Below the pieces are notes generated by a model. That model had not been told where the DNA came from and made no database searches. It was given only the letters and a program-made list of their open reading frames with translations. A stretch of DNA of 64,000 bases. Source: Candidatus Muiribacterium halophilum (GTDB lineage Bacteria > Muiribacteriota > Muiribacteriia > Muiribacteriales > Muiribacteriaceae). Positions 53,008 through 62,638 of the stretch are shown here, in pieces. Location of the stretch: the NCBI GenBank assembly GCA_023228995.1, contig JALOAD010000006.1, positions 1 to 64,000 of the forward strand. Reading direction: 5' to 3'. The first letter of the stretch is position 1; each line of letters starts with the position of its first letter. The position numbers were made by a program, and so were the translations under genes.

Positions 53008-55506
53008 ATGAGTAAATTTATTCAGCTTGATACAACAAATATATGTAATCTTAATTGTTCATTTTGCTATAAAAGTACTATAAAAGGGAAATGTTCAAAT
53101 AAAATTATGAGTATTGAGGATATTAGAAAAGCATTTGAAAACAACAAAGATATACAGGGTGTTTCTCTTGTAAATAGTGGTGAATTTTTTACGCATGCTG
53201 ATTGGAAAAAAATACTAATTTTAGTTTTTGAAGAGTTTAATAAAAAAGAAGAATTCAATATAATATCTCTTAATACCAATGGTTTGGCTGTAACAAGTGA
53301 AAATTCTGATTTTATTATAAATAACATAGAAAAATACAATGTTAATTTTAGATTGATATTTTCAATAAATGCTTTTTATGAAAAAACTTATACAAATCTT
53401 ACAGGGAAAAATGTTCTTTCAATAGTTAATAATAATGCAAAATATTTTATTAAAAAATCAATTGAATCTAATAACAAAATAAAAAATATTGTTGTTGGTG
53501 TTCAGGCGGTTTTTATGCAAGAAAATTCAAATGAATTGAGAAATTTTATTGCTTATTGGAATGATTTTTTTATAAATTTAAATATTGATTTTGATATTTG
53601 TGAAGATAGTTTTCTTTCAAATAAAAACTATCTAATTAATCTTAGGCGTAATATTTCATCAGCAAGAGGTCAAAATGTTTTATTTAATGATTTAATTACT
53701 GAGCTTTCAAATAATTTTAATATTAAAATTTCTAAAAATATAGAAGAAGGAAAAGATTTTTTTAAAAAAAGTCTTTGTAAATATCTTTTTAAATTTCCCG
53801 CAATAAGTGGTGAAAATATTACTATATGTTGTAGAGATACATATTTTGAATATAAATATAAAAATAAGGAAAAAGAAGATAAAATTCTTGAAGATTATTA
53901 TAAATATAGTCATTTATTAGGTAAGTTTGAGAATATTCCTTTATGTACAAATTGCAATGGATATGAAAAATTAGATAAAAGTGAGATTAAAGAATTTTTT
54001 TTAGATAAAGAAATTGAAATTTACAAAAGAAGATTAATAAAAGGTGTATATTTTGATCTTTATAATATTTCAGGAAAACAACAAAAAATTATAGAATTTC
54101 TTTACAGAAATGATATTATTTCATTAACTGGGGATTTTGAAAATAAAAATATTTATTTTAATAAAAAAATAAATTTTAATAAAAGTAAAGAAACGGATTT
54201 TTGTGTTTTGTGGACAAGATGTTTAAATATTAAAGACAATGGTGTTTTTGCTGGTTGTGATAAATGTAACTTTGAAATAAAAGATTATAATGAATATTTG
54301 AAAAAATTAAAAAATAATATTTTAGATATAATTCCTCAAAAATGTATTTTATGTAATGAAAAATTTTCTTTTGATAGATTAAGAGATAGATATTATATAT
54401 TTGGAAATAATTCTTTTTATTCCCCGCTTTTAGAGGATGAAGAAAATAAAAAAATTATAAATGATATATATAATTATACAGAAAATAAAGAATGGAATTT
54501 TATTGCTAAATTATTTAAAAAAAACAATAAATTTCTACTTTATAACATGTTTTTATCTAATATTATCGAAAAAAAAATTGATGTAAAAGAAGTATATGAT
54601 ATTATTTTAAATGCAGAAGATTTCTTTTTATGGTCTGAGTATATTATTTTTACAGAAAATTATTTTGAAGAAACAATTCAAAATAAATTAGAGAAATATT
54701 CATTTATTTTAAGCGATGGAGAAAGACTTCGATTATTATATAAACTAGCTGATGATAAAATAAAAAATATAAATGTTGTGGAAATAGCAAATAAAGTATT
54801 GATTGAAGAAAAACTTAAAAAATCAGATATATATAAAAAATATATTGTGAGATTATTTGAAAACTGTGAAGATTCAGATAATTTAATAAAATTATATATA
54901 AGTTATATTGAATTTTTTGATAATTTAGATGTTAGAGGAAGTTTTGCATATACATTTGATAATATTTCTAAAAAATATAATATTTCATCAGATGAATTTT
55001 TAAAAAAATTTTTTAATATAAAAGGAATATCTCATAAATCAAATTGTTTTTTTGATATATGTGGAGATTTTTTAAAAGATAAAAGTACAGCTCCTTTATT
55101 TTATTCAATATTTAAATTTGAAGTAATTAAATTATTTGATAGTAAAAAGTTTTTTACCTTAATTAAATTAATTAGAAAATTTGAATATATTTTTGCAAAA
55201 TATGATTATTTTTTGTTTAAAAGACTTACTGAACCTGATTTTTCTTTTTATTCTTATAATTATATAAAATTTTTGTATTTAATAAGTTATATATATAAAA
55301 AAGATGAAATGTATTATAAAATATTTTCATTTTATATTAAAGAAAAAAATTATAAATCAGCTTTTTTGATATTTGAAAAAATTGAAAATATTAATAAATT
55401 TTGGAATGATGAACAATATGAAAATACCAGAAATTATCTATTAAAAAAGACAGATATAAAAAAATATATAATTAATAGAATAGGAAATATTTTTAATGGA
55501 AAATAA
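53008..55506 (+). CDS. Large radical SAM protein with extra cysteine clusters
   Basis: 832 aa. CNLNCSFC (C13, C17, C20) binds the [4Fe-4S]-SAM cluster in the first barrel strand after IQLDTTN. Additional cysteines lie near 257, 274-275 and 314-317 (ITICCRDTYF, PLCTNCNG: SPASM-like auxiliary cluster), then near 399-448 (FCVLWTRC, FAGCDKC, CILCNE: a second SPASM-like set). Residues from about 470 to the end are helical, aromatic-rich and nearly free of cysteine. Usual SPASM enzymes have 350-450 aa. No clear ribosome site. It overlaps the patatin gene by 11 nt. Substrate unknown; peptide modification or another radical reaction is possible. Confidence 0.8.
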   Translation: MSKFIQLDTTNICNLNCSFCYKSTIKGKCSNKIMSIEDIRKAFENNKDIQGVSLVNSGEFFTHADWKKILILVFEEFNKKEEFNIISLNTNGLAVTSENSDFIINNIEKYNVNFRLIFSINAFYEKTYTNLTGKNVLSIVNNNAKYFIKKSIESNNKIKNIVVGVQAVFMQENSNELRNFIAYWNDFFINLNIDFDICEDSFLSNKNYLINLRRNISSARGQNVLFNDLITELSNNFNIKISKNIEEGKDFFKKSLCKYLFKFPAISGENITICCRDTYFEYKYKNKEKEDKILEDYYKYSHLLGKFENIPLCTNCNGYEKLDKSEIKEFFLDKEIEIYKRRLIKGVYFDLYNISGKQQKIIEFLYRNDIISLTGDFENKNIYFNKKINFNKSKETDFCVLWTRCLNIKDNGVFAGCDKCNFEIKDYNEYLKKLKNNILDIIPQKCILCNEKFSFDRLRDRYYIFGNNSFYSPLLEDEENKKIINDIYNYTENKEWNFIAKLFKKNNKFLLYNMFLSNIIEKKIDVKEVYDIILNAEDFFLWSEYIIFTENYFEETIQNKLEKYSFILSDGERLRLLYKLADDKIKNINVVEIANKVLIEEKLKKSDIYKKYIVRLFENCEDSDNLIKLYISYIEFFDNLDVRGSFAYTFDNISKKYNISSDEFLKKFFNIKGISHKSNCFFDICGDFLKDKSTAPLFYSIFKFEVIKLFDSKKFFTLIKLIRKFEYIFAKYDYFLFKRLTEPDFSFYSYNYIKFLYLISYIYKKDEMYYKIFSFYIKEKNYKSAFLIFEKIENINKFWNDEQYENTRNYLLKKTDIKKYIINRIGNIFNGK

Positions 55507-56257
55507 AAAAGATAAATCACTTGCACTTGGCGGAGGTTCAGCTTGGGGGTTTGCTCATATTGGTCTTTTAAAAAGTTTTGATGAAAATAAAATTGAATTA
55601 AATGAAATAGCAGGATGTTCAATGGGAGCAATAATAACTGGCCTTTATGCAGCACTGGATTTTGATGCTTGTAAATTGTGGGATCTTTTTCACAATATGT
55701 CAAAAAGTGATTTTATAAAATTATTTGATCCAAGTTTTAAGACAAGACCTTTATTTAAAGGTGAAAAACTAAAAAAATTCTTAGAAAGTTTTTTCAAAAG
55801 AAGAAAAATAGGAGATTTTGAAAAAGATATAAAAATAATTGCTTCAACAAAAGAACATAAACACAGATTAGTTGTTTTTGATAAAAACACATTGCTTATA
55901 GATGCAGTTATGGCATCATGCTCTTTACCCCCAATGTTTCCTGATTATAATGGATTAGTTGATGGAGGATTTAATACAATAGTTCCAGTAAATGTTTTAA
56001 AAAAACAAAATTATAAAATTGCATCAAATGTTTATTGTGATGTTGATTATAGTAAACTTTCAGATTGGTATAAAAAAAATTATTATTTTAGCGTATTAAA
56101 ACAATATCAAAAAACAAGAAAAGAATGTGAAAAAGCAGATATTGTAATTGAATATAATATGAAACCTATTTTAATAATGGATTTTTTTAAATACCAAAAG
56201 ATAATTGAAATAGGATATAAAAAGATTAATTCTATTTTGATTCAAAAAAATTTTTAA
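55496..56257 (+). CDS. Patatin-like phospholipase
   Basis: 253 aa. Oxyanion loop GGGSAWGFAHIG, nucleophile Ser42 in GCSMG (GxSxG) and the catalytic Asp in VDGGFN near residue 155: a complete Ser-Asp dyad. Cytoplasmic, with no signal peptide. It probably hydrolyses acyl chains of membrane lipids or acyl thioesters. Its start lies within the radical SAM gene's last codons, so the two are coupled. Confidence 0.9.
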   Translation: MENKKDKSLALGGGSAWGFAHIGLLKSFDENKIELNEIAGCSMGAIITGLYAALDFDACKLWDLFHNMSKSDFIKLFDPSFKTRPLFKGEKLKKFLESFFKRRKIGDFEKDIKIIASTKEHKHRLVVFDKNTLLIDAVMASCSLPPMFPDYNGLVDGGFNTIVPVNVLKKQNYKIASNVYCDVDYSKLSDWYKKNYYFSVLKQYQKTRKECEKADIVIEYNMKPILIMDFFKYQKIIEIGYKKINSILIQKNF

Positions 56258-56258
56258 A

Positions 56259-56282
56259 ATGGGGTCAGGTCGTAAAAAGTTC
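56259..56282 (+). mobile_element. Possible RAYT/IS200-like end fragment
   Basis: ATGGGGTCAGGTCGTAAAAA contains the GGGGTCAGGTC string often seen beside Y1 (RAYT-type) transposase genes. No transposase remains here, so it may be a scar, or a chance match. Confidence 0.3.
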
Positions 56283-56340
56283 AAAAAGGACATTCAAGCT
56301 ACCGAGTAGAATTTTTTTTGCTTTTTAAAATATTATTTCT

Positions 56341-56368
56341 TTGAATTATATATTTTTTAATGTAGAAT
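56341..56368 (+). promoter_or_regulatory. Promoter of the exporter operon
   Basis: TTGAAT (56341-56346), 16-nt spacer, TAGAAT (56363-56368), 27 nt before the ABC ATPase ATG. Confidence 0.55.
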
Positions 56369-56394
56369 TACTACAAATAAAACATTGAGGTTTT

Positions 56395-57144
56395 ATGCTT
56401 ATTGATATGAATGATATATTTAAGATATATCAAATGGGTAGTACTGAGGTAAGAGCTGTCGATGGTATTTCTCTTTGTATTGAACAAGGAGAATTTACTA
56501 CAATAATGGGTCAGTCTGGAAGCGGTAAATCTACTCTTATGCATATTTTAGGTTGTCTTGATACACCGAGTTCTGGTAATTATCTTTTTGATGGTGTTGA
56601 TGTTAGTAAAATTGATGATATATCTTTGTCTAATATTAGAAATAGAAAAGTTGGATTTGTTTTTCAGTCTTTTAATCTTCTTTCACATAGAGATATTCTT
56701 CATAATGTATCTTTACCTATGATATATATGGGAGATTCAAAGATTGAGCGAGATGAAAAAAGCAAAAATATTTTACAAGCTCTTGGTCTTGGTAATCGTA
56801 TATATCATAAACCTACTGAGCTTTCTGGTGGTCAGAATCAGAGAGTTGCAATTTCAAGAGCTCTTGCAAATAATCCAAAAATAATTCTTGCTGATGAACC
56901 TACTGGAAATCTTGATAGTAAAACATCATTAGAAATTTTGGCTTTGTTTCAGAGATTAAATGAGCTTGGAAAGACTATTATTATGGTTACTCATGATAGA
57001 GAAGTTTCTAATTATTCAAAAAGAATTATTGAAGTAAGAGATGGTAAAATTATTTCAGATAAAGCAAATAATAATTATAAAATTATTGATGTAAAATTGA
57101 GTTATAATGTAGAAGTGTTGGCAGGGATTGGTGGAAAGCTGTGA
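56395..57144 (+). CDS. ABC transporter ATPase (MacB/LolD type)
   Basis: 249 aa. Walker A GQSGSGKST, Q-loop FVFQSFNLL, signature LSGGQNQRVAISRAL, Walker B IILADEPTGNLDS, and the H-loop VTHD. The EQGEFTTIMG and LGCLDTPSSG segments match the MacB/LolD group that drives mechanotransmission exporters. TTGAGG precedes ATG. It is separate from the permease (62639), unlike fused MacB. The 140-nt gap to the TolC-like gene is full of GTGAAAGGGTGAAGG-type repeats. Confidence 0.93.
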   Translation: MLIDMNDIFKIYQMGSTEVRAVDGISLCIEQGEFTTIMGQSGSGKSTLMHILGCLDTPSSGNYLFDGVDVSKIDDISLSNIRNRKVGFVFQSFNLLSHRDILHNVSLPMIYMGDSKIERDEKSKNILQALGLGNRIYHKPTELSGGQNQRVAISRALANNPKIILADEPTGNLDSKTSLEILALFQRLNELGKTIIMVTHDREVSNYSKRIIEVRDGKIISDKANNNYKIIDVKLSYNVEVLAGIGGKL

Positions 57145-57284
57145 CGAGTAAAGTCGTAATTGAAAAAACCGTGAAATAGTGAAAGGGTGAAGGAGAAAAG
57201 TGATTAATGTGATTTAAGTTGGGTTAATTAAACTGTATTGTTAGTTGTTGATTTTATGTTCAATTGTTTTATAAGGGAGTTTTT

Positions 57285-58553
57285 ATGATAAGAATTATTT
57301 TGGTCTTTATGATTTGTTTTGGATTTTCTACTTTTTCTATGAATTTAAAAGATACAGTTGATTTTGCTTTGAAAAATTCTCCTGAATTTCGAAAGATTGA
57401 GATTAATCACAGAAAATCTGTTCTTAATTATATTAAAGAAAAAAAAGCTTTTATACCAACTTTTTCGTTTTATGCAAATGATTCTGACATTAGAAGTCTG
57501 GATATTAGACAAAAAATTTCTGAAGGTGGATCACTTTCTTTTGATTATACAAAAGATATTTCGGCTGATTCTACTACTAAATCTTTGTCATATTCTCAAA
57601 GCTTGTGGAAATGGAAAGATAATTCAGGAATTATTTCAGAACTTAATTATAAAATCTCTGAAGCTTCTTTTATTCAACAAAAAAAGAATTTTATATTAAG
57701 AGTTGTTAGAAGTATGCTTTCTTTTATAAAATCAAGAGAACGGCTTAATATTGAAGAAAATTCAAGCGTTAGATGGAAAAGATCCTATGATTATGCTGTT
57801 GCTCGTTATGAAGCAGGTTCTGCTAATAAATTTGATGTTATTAATGCAAAGTTAAATCTGATGAATTCTACAAATTCAATATTATCTCAGAAAGATAGCG
57901 TCGAGAATGAAAGACTTGGTCTTAATAAGCTTATAGGACTTGATTTTAATGAAAATATTACTTTTGAAGTTGATATAAAATTTATAAAATCTCCAATCAT
58001 TATAAAAAAGAAAAGGGAAGATATTCTTATGTCTGAACTTTCTTTGAAAGTATCAGAAATACAAAATGAAAATTCTGAAATTAATAAAAAACCTGATATT
58101 AAATATTCAGGTAATAAAAATGAGGATAAAAACGGTAATACAAGTTCTTCTTCCGCTGTAAGTATGAGTTTTGAACTTGGTAAATCGACAGATTCAATTA
58201 ATTTAGATATATCTGAGCTTAATCTTGAACTTGCTTCTATTGCTCACTTGGACCTTGTTAAAAATGTTGAGCTTGAGATTAGAAATTTTGAAAATAGATT
58301 AAAAACTAATTCACAATCTATTAATATAAAAGAAGAAAATCTTAAAAATTCTGAAGAAAATCTGAAGTTTTCAGAAATTTCATTTCAAAAAGGTCTTATT
58401 TCTTTTATAGATATGCAAGATGCTCAAGAAAAATTTAATTCTGAAAAACAACAGTATTTTAATGCACTTATTGATAATATTATGCTTGTGCTTGATTATG
58501 TAAAAGCTTGTGGAGAAGATGTTGAAAAATATATTTACGAAAATATTAATTAG
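57285..58553 (+). CDS. TolC-family outer-membrane factor
   Basis: 422 aa. Signal peptide MIRIILVFMICFGFSTFS, then two OEP repeats: LKDTVDFALKNSPEFRKIE with long helices, AVARYEAGSANKFDVINAKLNLM and a second copy EISFQKGLISFIDMQDAQEKF. These form the trimeric tunnel. It is short of the usual 450-490 aa. ATG 57285 has AAGGGAG before it. The adaptor gene starts inside its last codons, so a shared operon is certain. Confidence 0.88.
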   Translation: MIRIILVFMICFGFSTFSMNLKDTVDFALKNSPEFRKIEINHRKSVLNYIKEKKAFIPTFSFYANDSDIRSLDIRQKISEGGSLSFDYTKDISADSTTKSLSYSQSLWKWKDNSGIISELNYKISEASFIQQKKNFILRVVRSMLSFIKSRERLNIEENSSVRWKRSYDYAVARYEAGSANKFDVINAKLNLMNSTNSILSQKDSVENERLGLNKLIGLDFNENITFEVDIKFIKSPIIIKKKREDILMSELSLKVSEIQNENSEINKKPDIKYSGNKNEDKNGNTSSSSAVSMSFELGKSTDSINLDISELNLELASIAHLDLVKNVELEIRNFENRLKTNSQSINIKEENLKNSEENLKFSEISFQKGLISFIDMQDAQEKFNSEKQQYFNALIDNIMLVLDYVKACGEDVEKYIYENIN

Positions 58554-59913
58554 TTTTTTATTTATACTTGTTTTTTGTGGTTGTGGAGAAAAAAAACATA
58601 AAAATTCCTATACTTTAAATAGACAGGATTTTAGAGATTTTGTTTTGGGAAAGGGTGAGTTTGTACCTGTTTTGGAACAAGAGGTCAATGTTCCTATGGG
58701 TATTTGGAGTACAGTTAGTTTTCTTGAAGATGAGGGTAAAGAAGTAAAAAAAGATGATATTATAGCTGAATTTGATACTCAGGATATTAAATCAAGAAAT
58801 ATATGGTCATTGAGAAGTCTTGAAAGAAATGAGATAAATCTTAAAAAAACTATTGAAGATAATATTTATGAGTTTGAGAGAGAAAATAAACAGTATGAAA
58901 TTGCTCTTATGCGAAAAGAATTATTTCTTTTTAAAAATAAATTGTTTGAAAAAGGAAAAATTAAAGAAGAAATTGAAAATGCTAAAAAAAGACTTGAGAT
59001 AACAAAGCTGCAATTTGATTTTGAAAAAGCTTTTTATGCAGAAAAAGAAAAAATGTTTAAAGCTGGTTATATTTCTCAATTAGAAATTGAAAGGTTCAGA
59101 AATAACCTTAAAATAAGCCAGTATTCTTATGAAAATGAAATTTCATCTTTTAATGAATTAGCAAATTTTCCTTCTGAAAATGAAAAAAAACTCAATGATC
59201 TTAATATTTCAAAAAGTGTGCTTGAATTTGAAAATACTTCAAAAGATATGGAAGCTTCTCGTATATCAAGAGAATTAAATGAAAAAAGTATGAAAATGAG
59301 AATTGAGAGATCTAAAAAAGATTCTATGAGAGTTGAGGATAGAATTAAAAAAAGCACTCTTAAATCACCTATTGATGGTGTGCTTATGTATGTTACTGGA
59401 TGGGATGGTAAAATCAGAGTTGGTGGTAGAGTATGGAGTGGAATGAGTTTTTTGAAAGTAACAGATTTTGAAAATCTTAAAATAAGAGGAAATGTTAGTC
59501 AAAAGGATATAGAAAGATTAAAAGATAGTATGGAAGTTGAAATTTTTCCAATTGCTTTTCCTGGAAAAGTTATAAATGGTAAGTTAATTAAAATTGGTAA
59601 ACTTGGAAAACTTAAATATTCTTCTGATGAGAAGGGCGTTAAGGAATTTGAAGTTGAGATTGAATTTGAAGGTGAATTAGAAGGTATAAAACCTAATTTT
59701 TCTGCTGAATTTAGAATATTTGATAGAAAATATAAAAATGTTTTTGTTATTCCAAAAGAAACTGTTATTGAGGATGAAAATGGAGTTTTTGTCAATATAA
59801 TTAATTTTTCAGGTATTAAAAAAACTAAAATTGATTTTATAGGCAAGAATTCTGATTATTATTTTGTTGAAAAAGGACTTTCTGATGGACAAAAGATTTT
59901 ATTTAATTTTTAA
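58519..59913 (+). CDS. Single-module periplasmic adaptor lipoprotein (HlyD/MFP)
   Basis: 464 aa. Lipobox at FCGC (Cys22). Lipoyl half-motif VPMGIWSTVSFLEDEGKEVKKDD, a long coiled-coil hairpin (about 75-270), the second lipoyl half KSPIDGVLMYVTGW, then beta-barrel and membrane-proximal domains. ATG 58519 follows GTGGAG; GTG 58510 or TTG 58522 are possible. It resembles the second module of the next protein. It joins TolC and the permease in the periplasm. Confidence 0.86.
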   Translation: MLKNIFTKILISFLFILVFCGCGEKKHKNSYTLNRQDFRDFVLGKGEFVPVLEQEVNVPMGIWSTVSFLEDEGKEVKKDDIIAEFDTQDIKSRNIWSLRSLERNEINLKKTIEDNIYEFERENKQYEIALMRKELFLFKNKLFEKGKIKEEIENAKKRLEITKLQFDFEKAFYAEKEKMFKAGYISQLEIERFRNNLKISQYSYENEISSFNELANFPSENEKKLNDLNISKSVLEFENTSKDMEASRISRELNEKSMKMRIERSKKDSMRVEDRIKKSTLKSPIDGVLMYVTGWDGKIRVGGRVWSGMSFLKVTDFENLKIRGNVSQKDIERLKDSMEVEIFPIAFPGKVINGKLIKIGKLGKLKYSSDEKGVKEFEVEIEFEGELEGIKPNFSAEFRIFDRKYKNVFVIPKETVIEDENGVFVNIINFSGIKKTKIDFIGKNSDYYFVEKGLSDGQKILFNF

Positions 59914-62605
59914 TATATTATTTTTGACTTTTATTTTTGGATGTTCAAATTATTCTCAACATAACACTTATAAAGTAAAAAAACAGGATTTTGAGCAATA
60001 TATAGCTTTTGTAGGAAGTCTTGAAGCTGAGAGTAAAAAAACAATTTCTCCTCCTTATTATGGCAAAGTATTATGGCTTGAAAATGAAGGTCGTCAGGTT
60101 AAAAAAGGAGATATTCTTATAAAACTTGATACTTCTGAGGTAAAAGCAGAACATGAACAAAATATTCTTGGATTAAAACAAGAAGAAAATAATCTTGAAC
60201 TATTCAGACTTAATGGTGAATATAATGAGTTTTCATATAAAAGAGATGTTGCTATGAAAAAAATATCTTATGAACAAGCTTTATCTTCTTATAACAGTGC
60301 TGTTTATGGTAAGGATACAGAAGAAATTGAACATAAGATTTTAAATATTGATATAAAAAAGCGTGAAATTGTAAGACTAGGTGAAATATTATCTGGTTAT
60401 GAGGAATATGTAGAACTTGGATATGTTTCTGATGATGATAAAAAAAGATATGAAAAAGATTTAATTGTTAAAAATGCTCAAATAAATATTATGCAGAATG
60501 AACTTGAAATTCTTAAAAAAGGTAAATCAGAAGATATTAAAAAAGAAGCTGAACTTTCTTTGTATGAAGCTGAAAATTCTTATAAAGAATCTTTGAAAAA
60601 ACTGGATGTTTATAATAAAAAAAGAGAAATAGATATTCAAATGTATAATAGAGATATTCAAAATGCTCGTGAAAAATTAGAACATACAACAGAACTTATT
60701 GAAGAATCTGTTATAAAAGCTCCTGATGATGGGATATTTGTTTATGCTGATATTTGGACTGATTCAGGAAAGGAAATTCTTAAAGAAGGTTTATATATTT
60801 CAAAAGGTGAATCTGTTGGATATGTTTCTTCATCAGAAGATCTTGTTATTAATATTTTTGTTAATGAATTTGAAGCTGTTAATATAAAAAAAGATGATAA
60901 AGTTTTGTTTGCTTTGGATTGTGAAATAGATAAATTTTATAATGCAAAAGTTATTGATGTAGAAAACCTTGCTCAGTATAGTGAAATAGATGTTTTGAAA
61001 GTTAAAAAAATAAAAATTTTAGCAAAAGTTTTGTCTGCTAATTCATTGTTTTGTTCAGGAATGACAGTGAGTGGCAGAATAATTACTAAAAATATCAAAA
61101 ATATTATTGCAATTCCAACAAATGCTATTAATAATGATAAAGTTACAATGGAAAATGGAAAAATTAAAAAAGTAAATGTGGGTTTATCTAATTACTTTTT
61201 GACAATAATAGAAAGTGGTATTAAAGAAAATGATATAATCAAGCTTAATTATTCAGCAAGTATTGTTGATTTTGAAAAAAGAAAATTGCAATCGCCTAAA
61301 TTTAGAAATATTAGAAATTTTATTGAGGATACAGGAGTTTTTGAAAGTAAAAGCAGACAAATTATTAAATCCCCAGGAAGAGGTAAGATTCAAACCATGA
61401 AAGAAGAAGGAGATAATGTCAAAAAACATGATATTATAGCTTCAATTGATAAAACTGAAATTCAAAAAGAATTTGAAAAACTTGAGCTTGATATTTCGCT
61501 TAAAGAAAGTAATAAAGAATTAACTTTATCTCAAAAAGAAAAAGAGCTTTTTTCTCTTGAGCAAGATATTTTAAAAAGGCAAAAAGATATAGATATTGCA
61601 ATTATTGAATATTATGAAGTTTATAATCCTACTTCTGCTGAAAAATTAAAAAGACTTGAACGGAATTTTGCAATAGCTGAATTGAGACTTGATAGTTTAA
61701 AAAAAGAGTTGAAAATAAAAAAAGAATTAAGTGATAAAGGTTATATTGCTAAAGAAAAAATAGATGAACTTCAAACAAGTTATGATCAGAATACAGTTGA
61801 TTTGAAATTTAAAAAAATAGAACTTGATAGACATAGGAAACATGCAGATTTATTTCAGATTTCAAAAAGAAAAAGAAGAAAAATTCTTGCTGAGCTTGAA
61901 CTTGAAATATCTAAAATGAAATTTGAAAATAAAAAAAAGGAATATAGTATAAAGCTTGAACTTGTTGATGAAGAAATTGAATTTATGAAAAATAAGCTTG
62001 ATTTAATTAATAATATTATGAATTCTCTTTCAATTAAATCTCAAATAGACGGTGTTGTTGTTTATGTAAAAGTTTGGAAAGGTGGTAAACAATCAAAAGT
62101 TCAAGTTGGAGATGAGACTTATACAGGTTCATCTATATGTCAAATTTCTCAGGTTGATAATCTTATAATTATGGGAAAAGTTTCAGAAACAGAATTTCTT
62201 GATTTAAAAAAAGGTCAAAAAGTAGAATTTTATTTACCAGGATTTGAAAGTGAAAAATATTCTGGTGTTTTAAGTGATATAGGTAGTTTTGCATTAAAAA
62301 GTGAAAGCAGTGGTGAATCAGGAAGTTATTTTGATGTTAAAATCGATATTGATAATGTAATTGCTAAGTTTCAACCTGGAATGAGTGTTAATTTTGCGAT
62401 AATTTCAGAAGAAAAGAAAAATATTCTTACTGTATCAAGAGATTCTGTTTTTCATGATAAAAATGGTGATTTTGTTTATATGCAGGATAAAAGTAAAAGA
62501 TATATAAAAACTGGTATTGAAGATAATGAGTTTGTTGAAATAATAAGCGGAATAAATGACAAAGATAAAATATATTCTGAAGTAATAACGCTTGGAAAAA
62601 ATTGA
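59885..62605 (+). CDS. Double-module adaptor lipoprotein (two fused MFP units)
   Basis: 906 aa. Lipobox FIFGC (Cys20). Module 1: lipoyl half SPPYYGKVLWLENEGRQVKK (about 51-70), coiled coil, KAPDDGIFVYADIW and a barrel region to about 470. Module 2 repeats the full order: KSPGRGKIQTMKEEGDNVKK (about 490-510), coiled coil, KSQIDGVVVYVKVWKGG, then barrel. Normal adaptors have 350-450 aa with one module. The second module has no signal peptide of its own. ATG 59885 has AGGA before it; the start overlaps the single-module gene by 29 nt. The final barrel precedes the permease gene. Confidence 0.85.
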   Translation: MDKRFYLIFNILFLTFIFGCSNYSQHNTYKVKKQDFEQYIAFVGSLEAESKKTISPPYYGKVLWLENEGRQVKKGDILIKLDTSEVKAEHEQNILGLKQEENNLELFRLNGEYNEFSYKRDVAMKKISYEQALSSYNSAVYGKDTEEIEHKILNIDIKKREIVRLGEILSGYEEYVELGYVSDDDKKRYEKDLIVKNAQINIMQNELEILKKGKSEDIKKEAELSLYEAENSYKESLKKLDVYNKKREIDIQMYNRDIQNAREKLEHTTELIEESVIKAPDDGIFVYADIWTDSGKEILKEGLYISKGESVGYVSSSEDLVINIFVNEFEAVNIKKDDKVLFALDCEIDKFYNAKVIDVENLAQYSEIDVLKVKKIKILAKVLSANSLFCSGMTVSGRIITKNIKNIIAIPTNAINNDKVTMENGKIKKVNVGLSNYFLTIIESGIKENDIIKLNYSASIVDFEKRKLQSPKFRNIRNFIEDTGVFESKSRQIIKSPGRGKIQTMKEEGDNVKKHDIIASIDKTEIQKEFEKLELDISLKESNKELTLSQKEKELFSLEQDILKRQKDIDIAIIEYYEVYNPTSAEKLKRLERNFAIAELRLDSLKKELKIKKELSDKGYIAKEKIDELQTSYDQNTVDLKFKKIELDRHRKHADLFQISKRKRRKILAELELEISKMKFENKKKEYSIKLELVDEEIEFMKNKLDLINNIMNSLSIKSQIDGVVVYVKVWKGGKQSKVQVGDETYTGSSICQISQVDNLIIMGKVSETEFLDLKKGQKVEFYLPGFESEKYSGVLSDIGSFALKSESSGESGSYFDVKIDIDNVIAKFQPGMSVNFAIISEEKKNILTVSRDSVFHDKNGDFVYMQDKSKRYIKTGIEDNEFVEIISGINDKDKIYSEVITLGKN

Positions 62606-62638
62606 AACTTAACAAAGGTGAATTGAGAGGATTCAATT

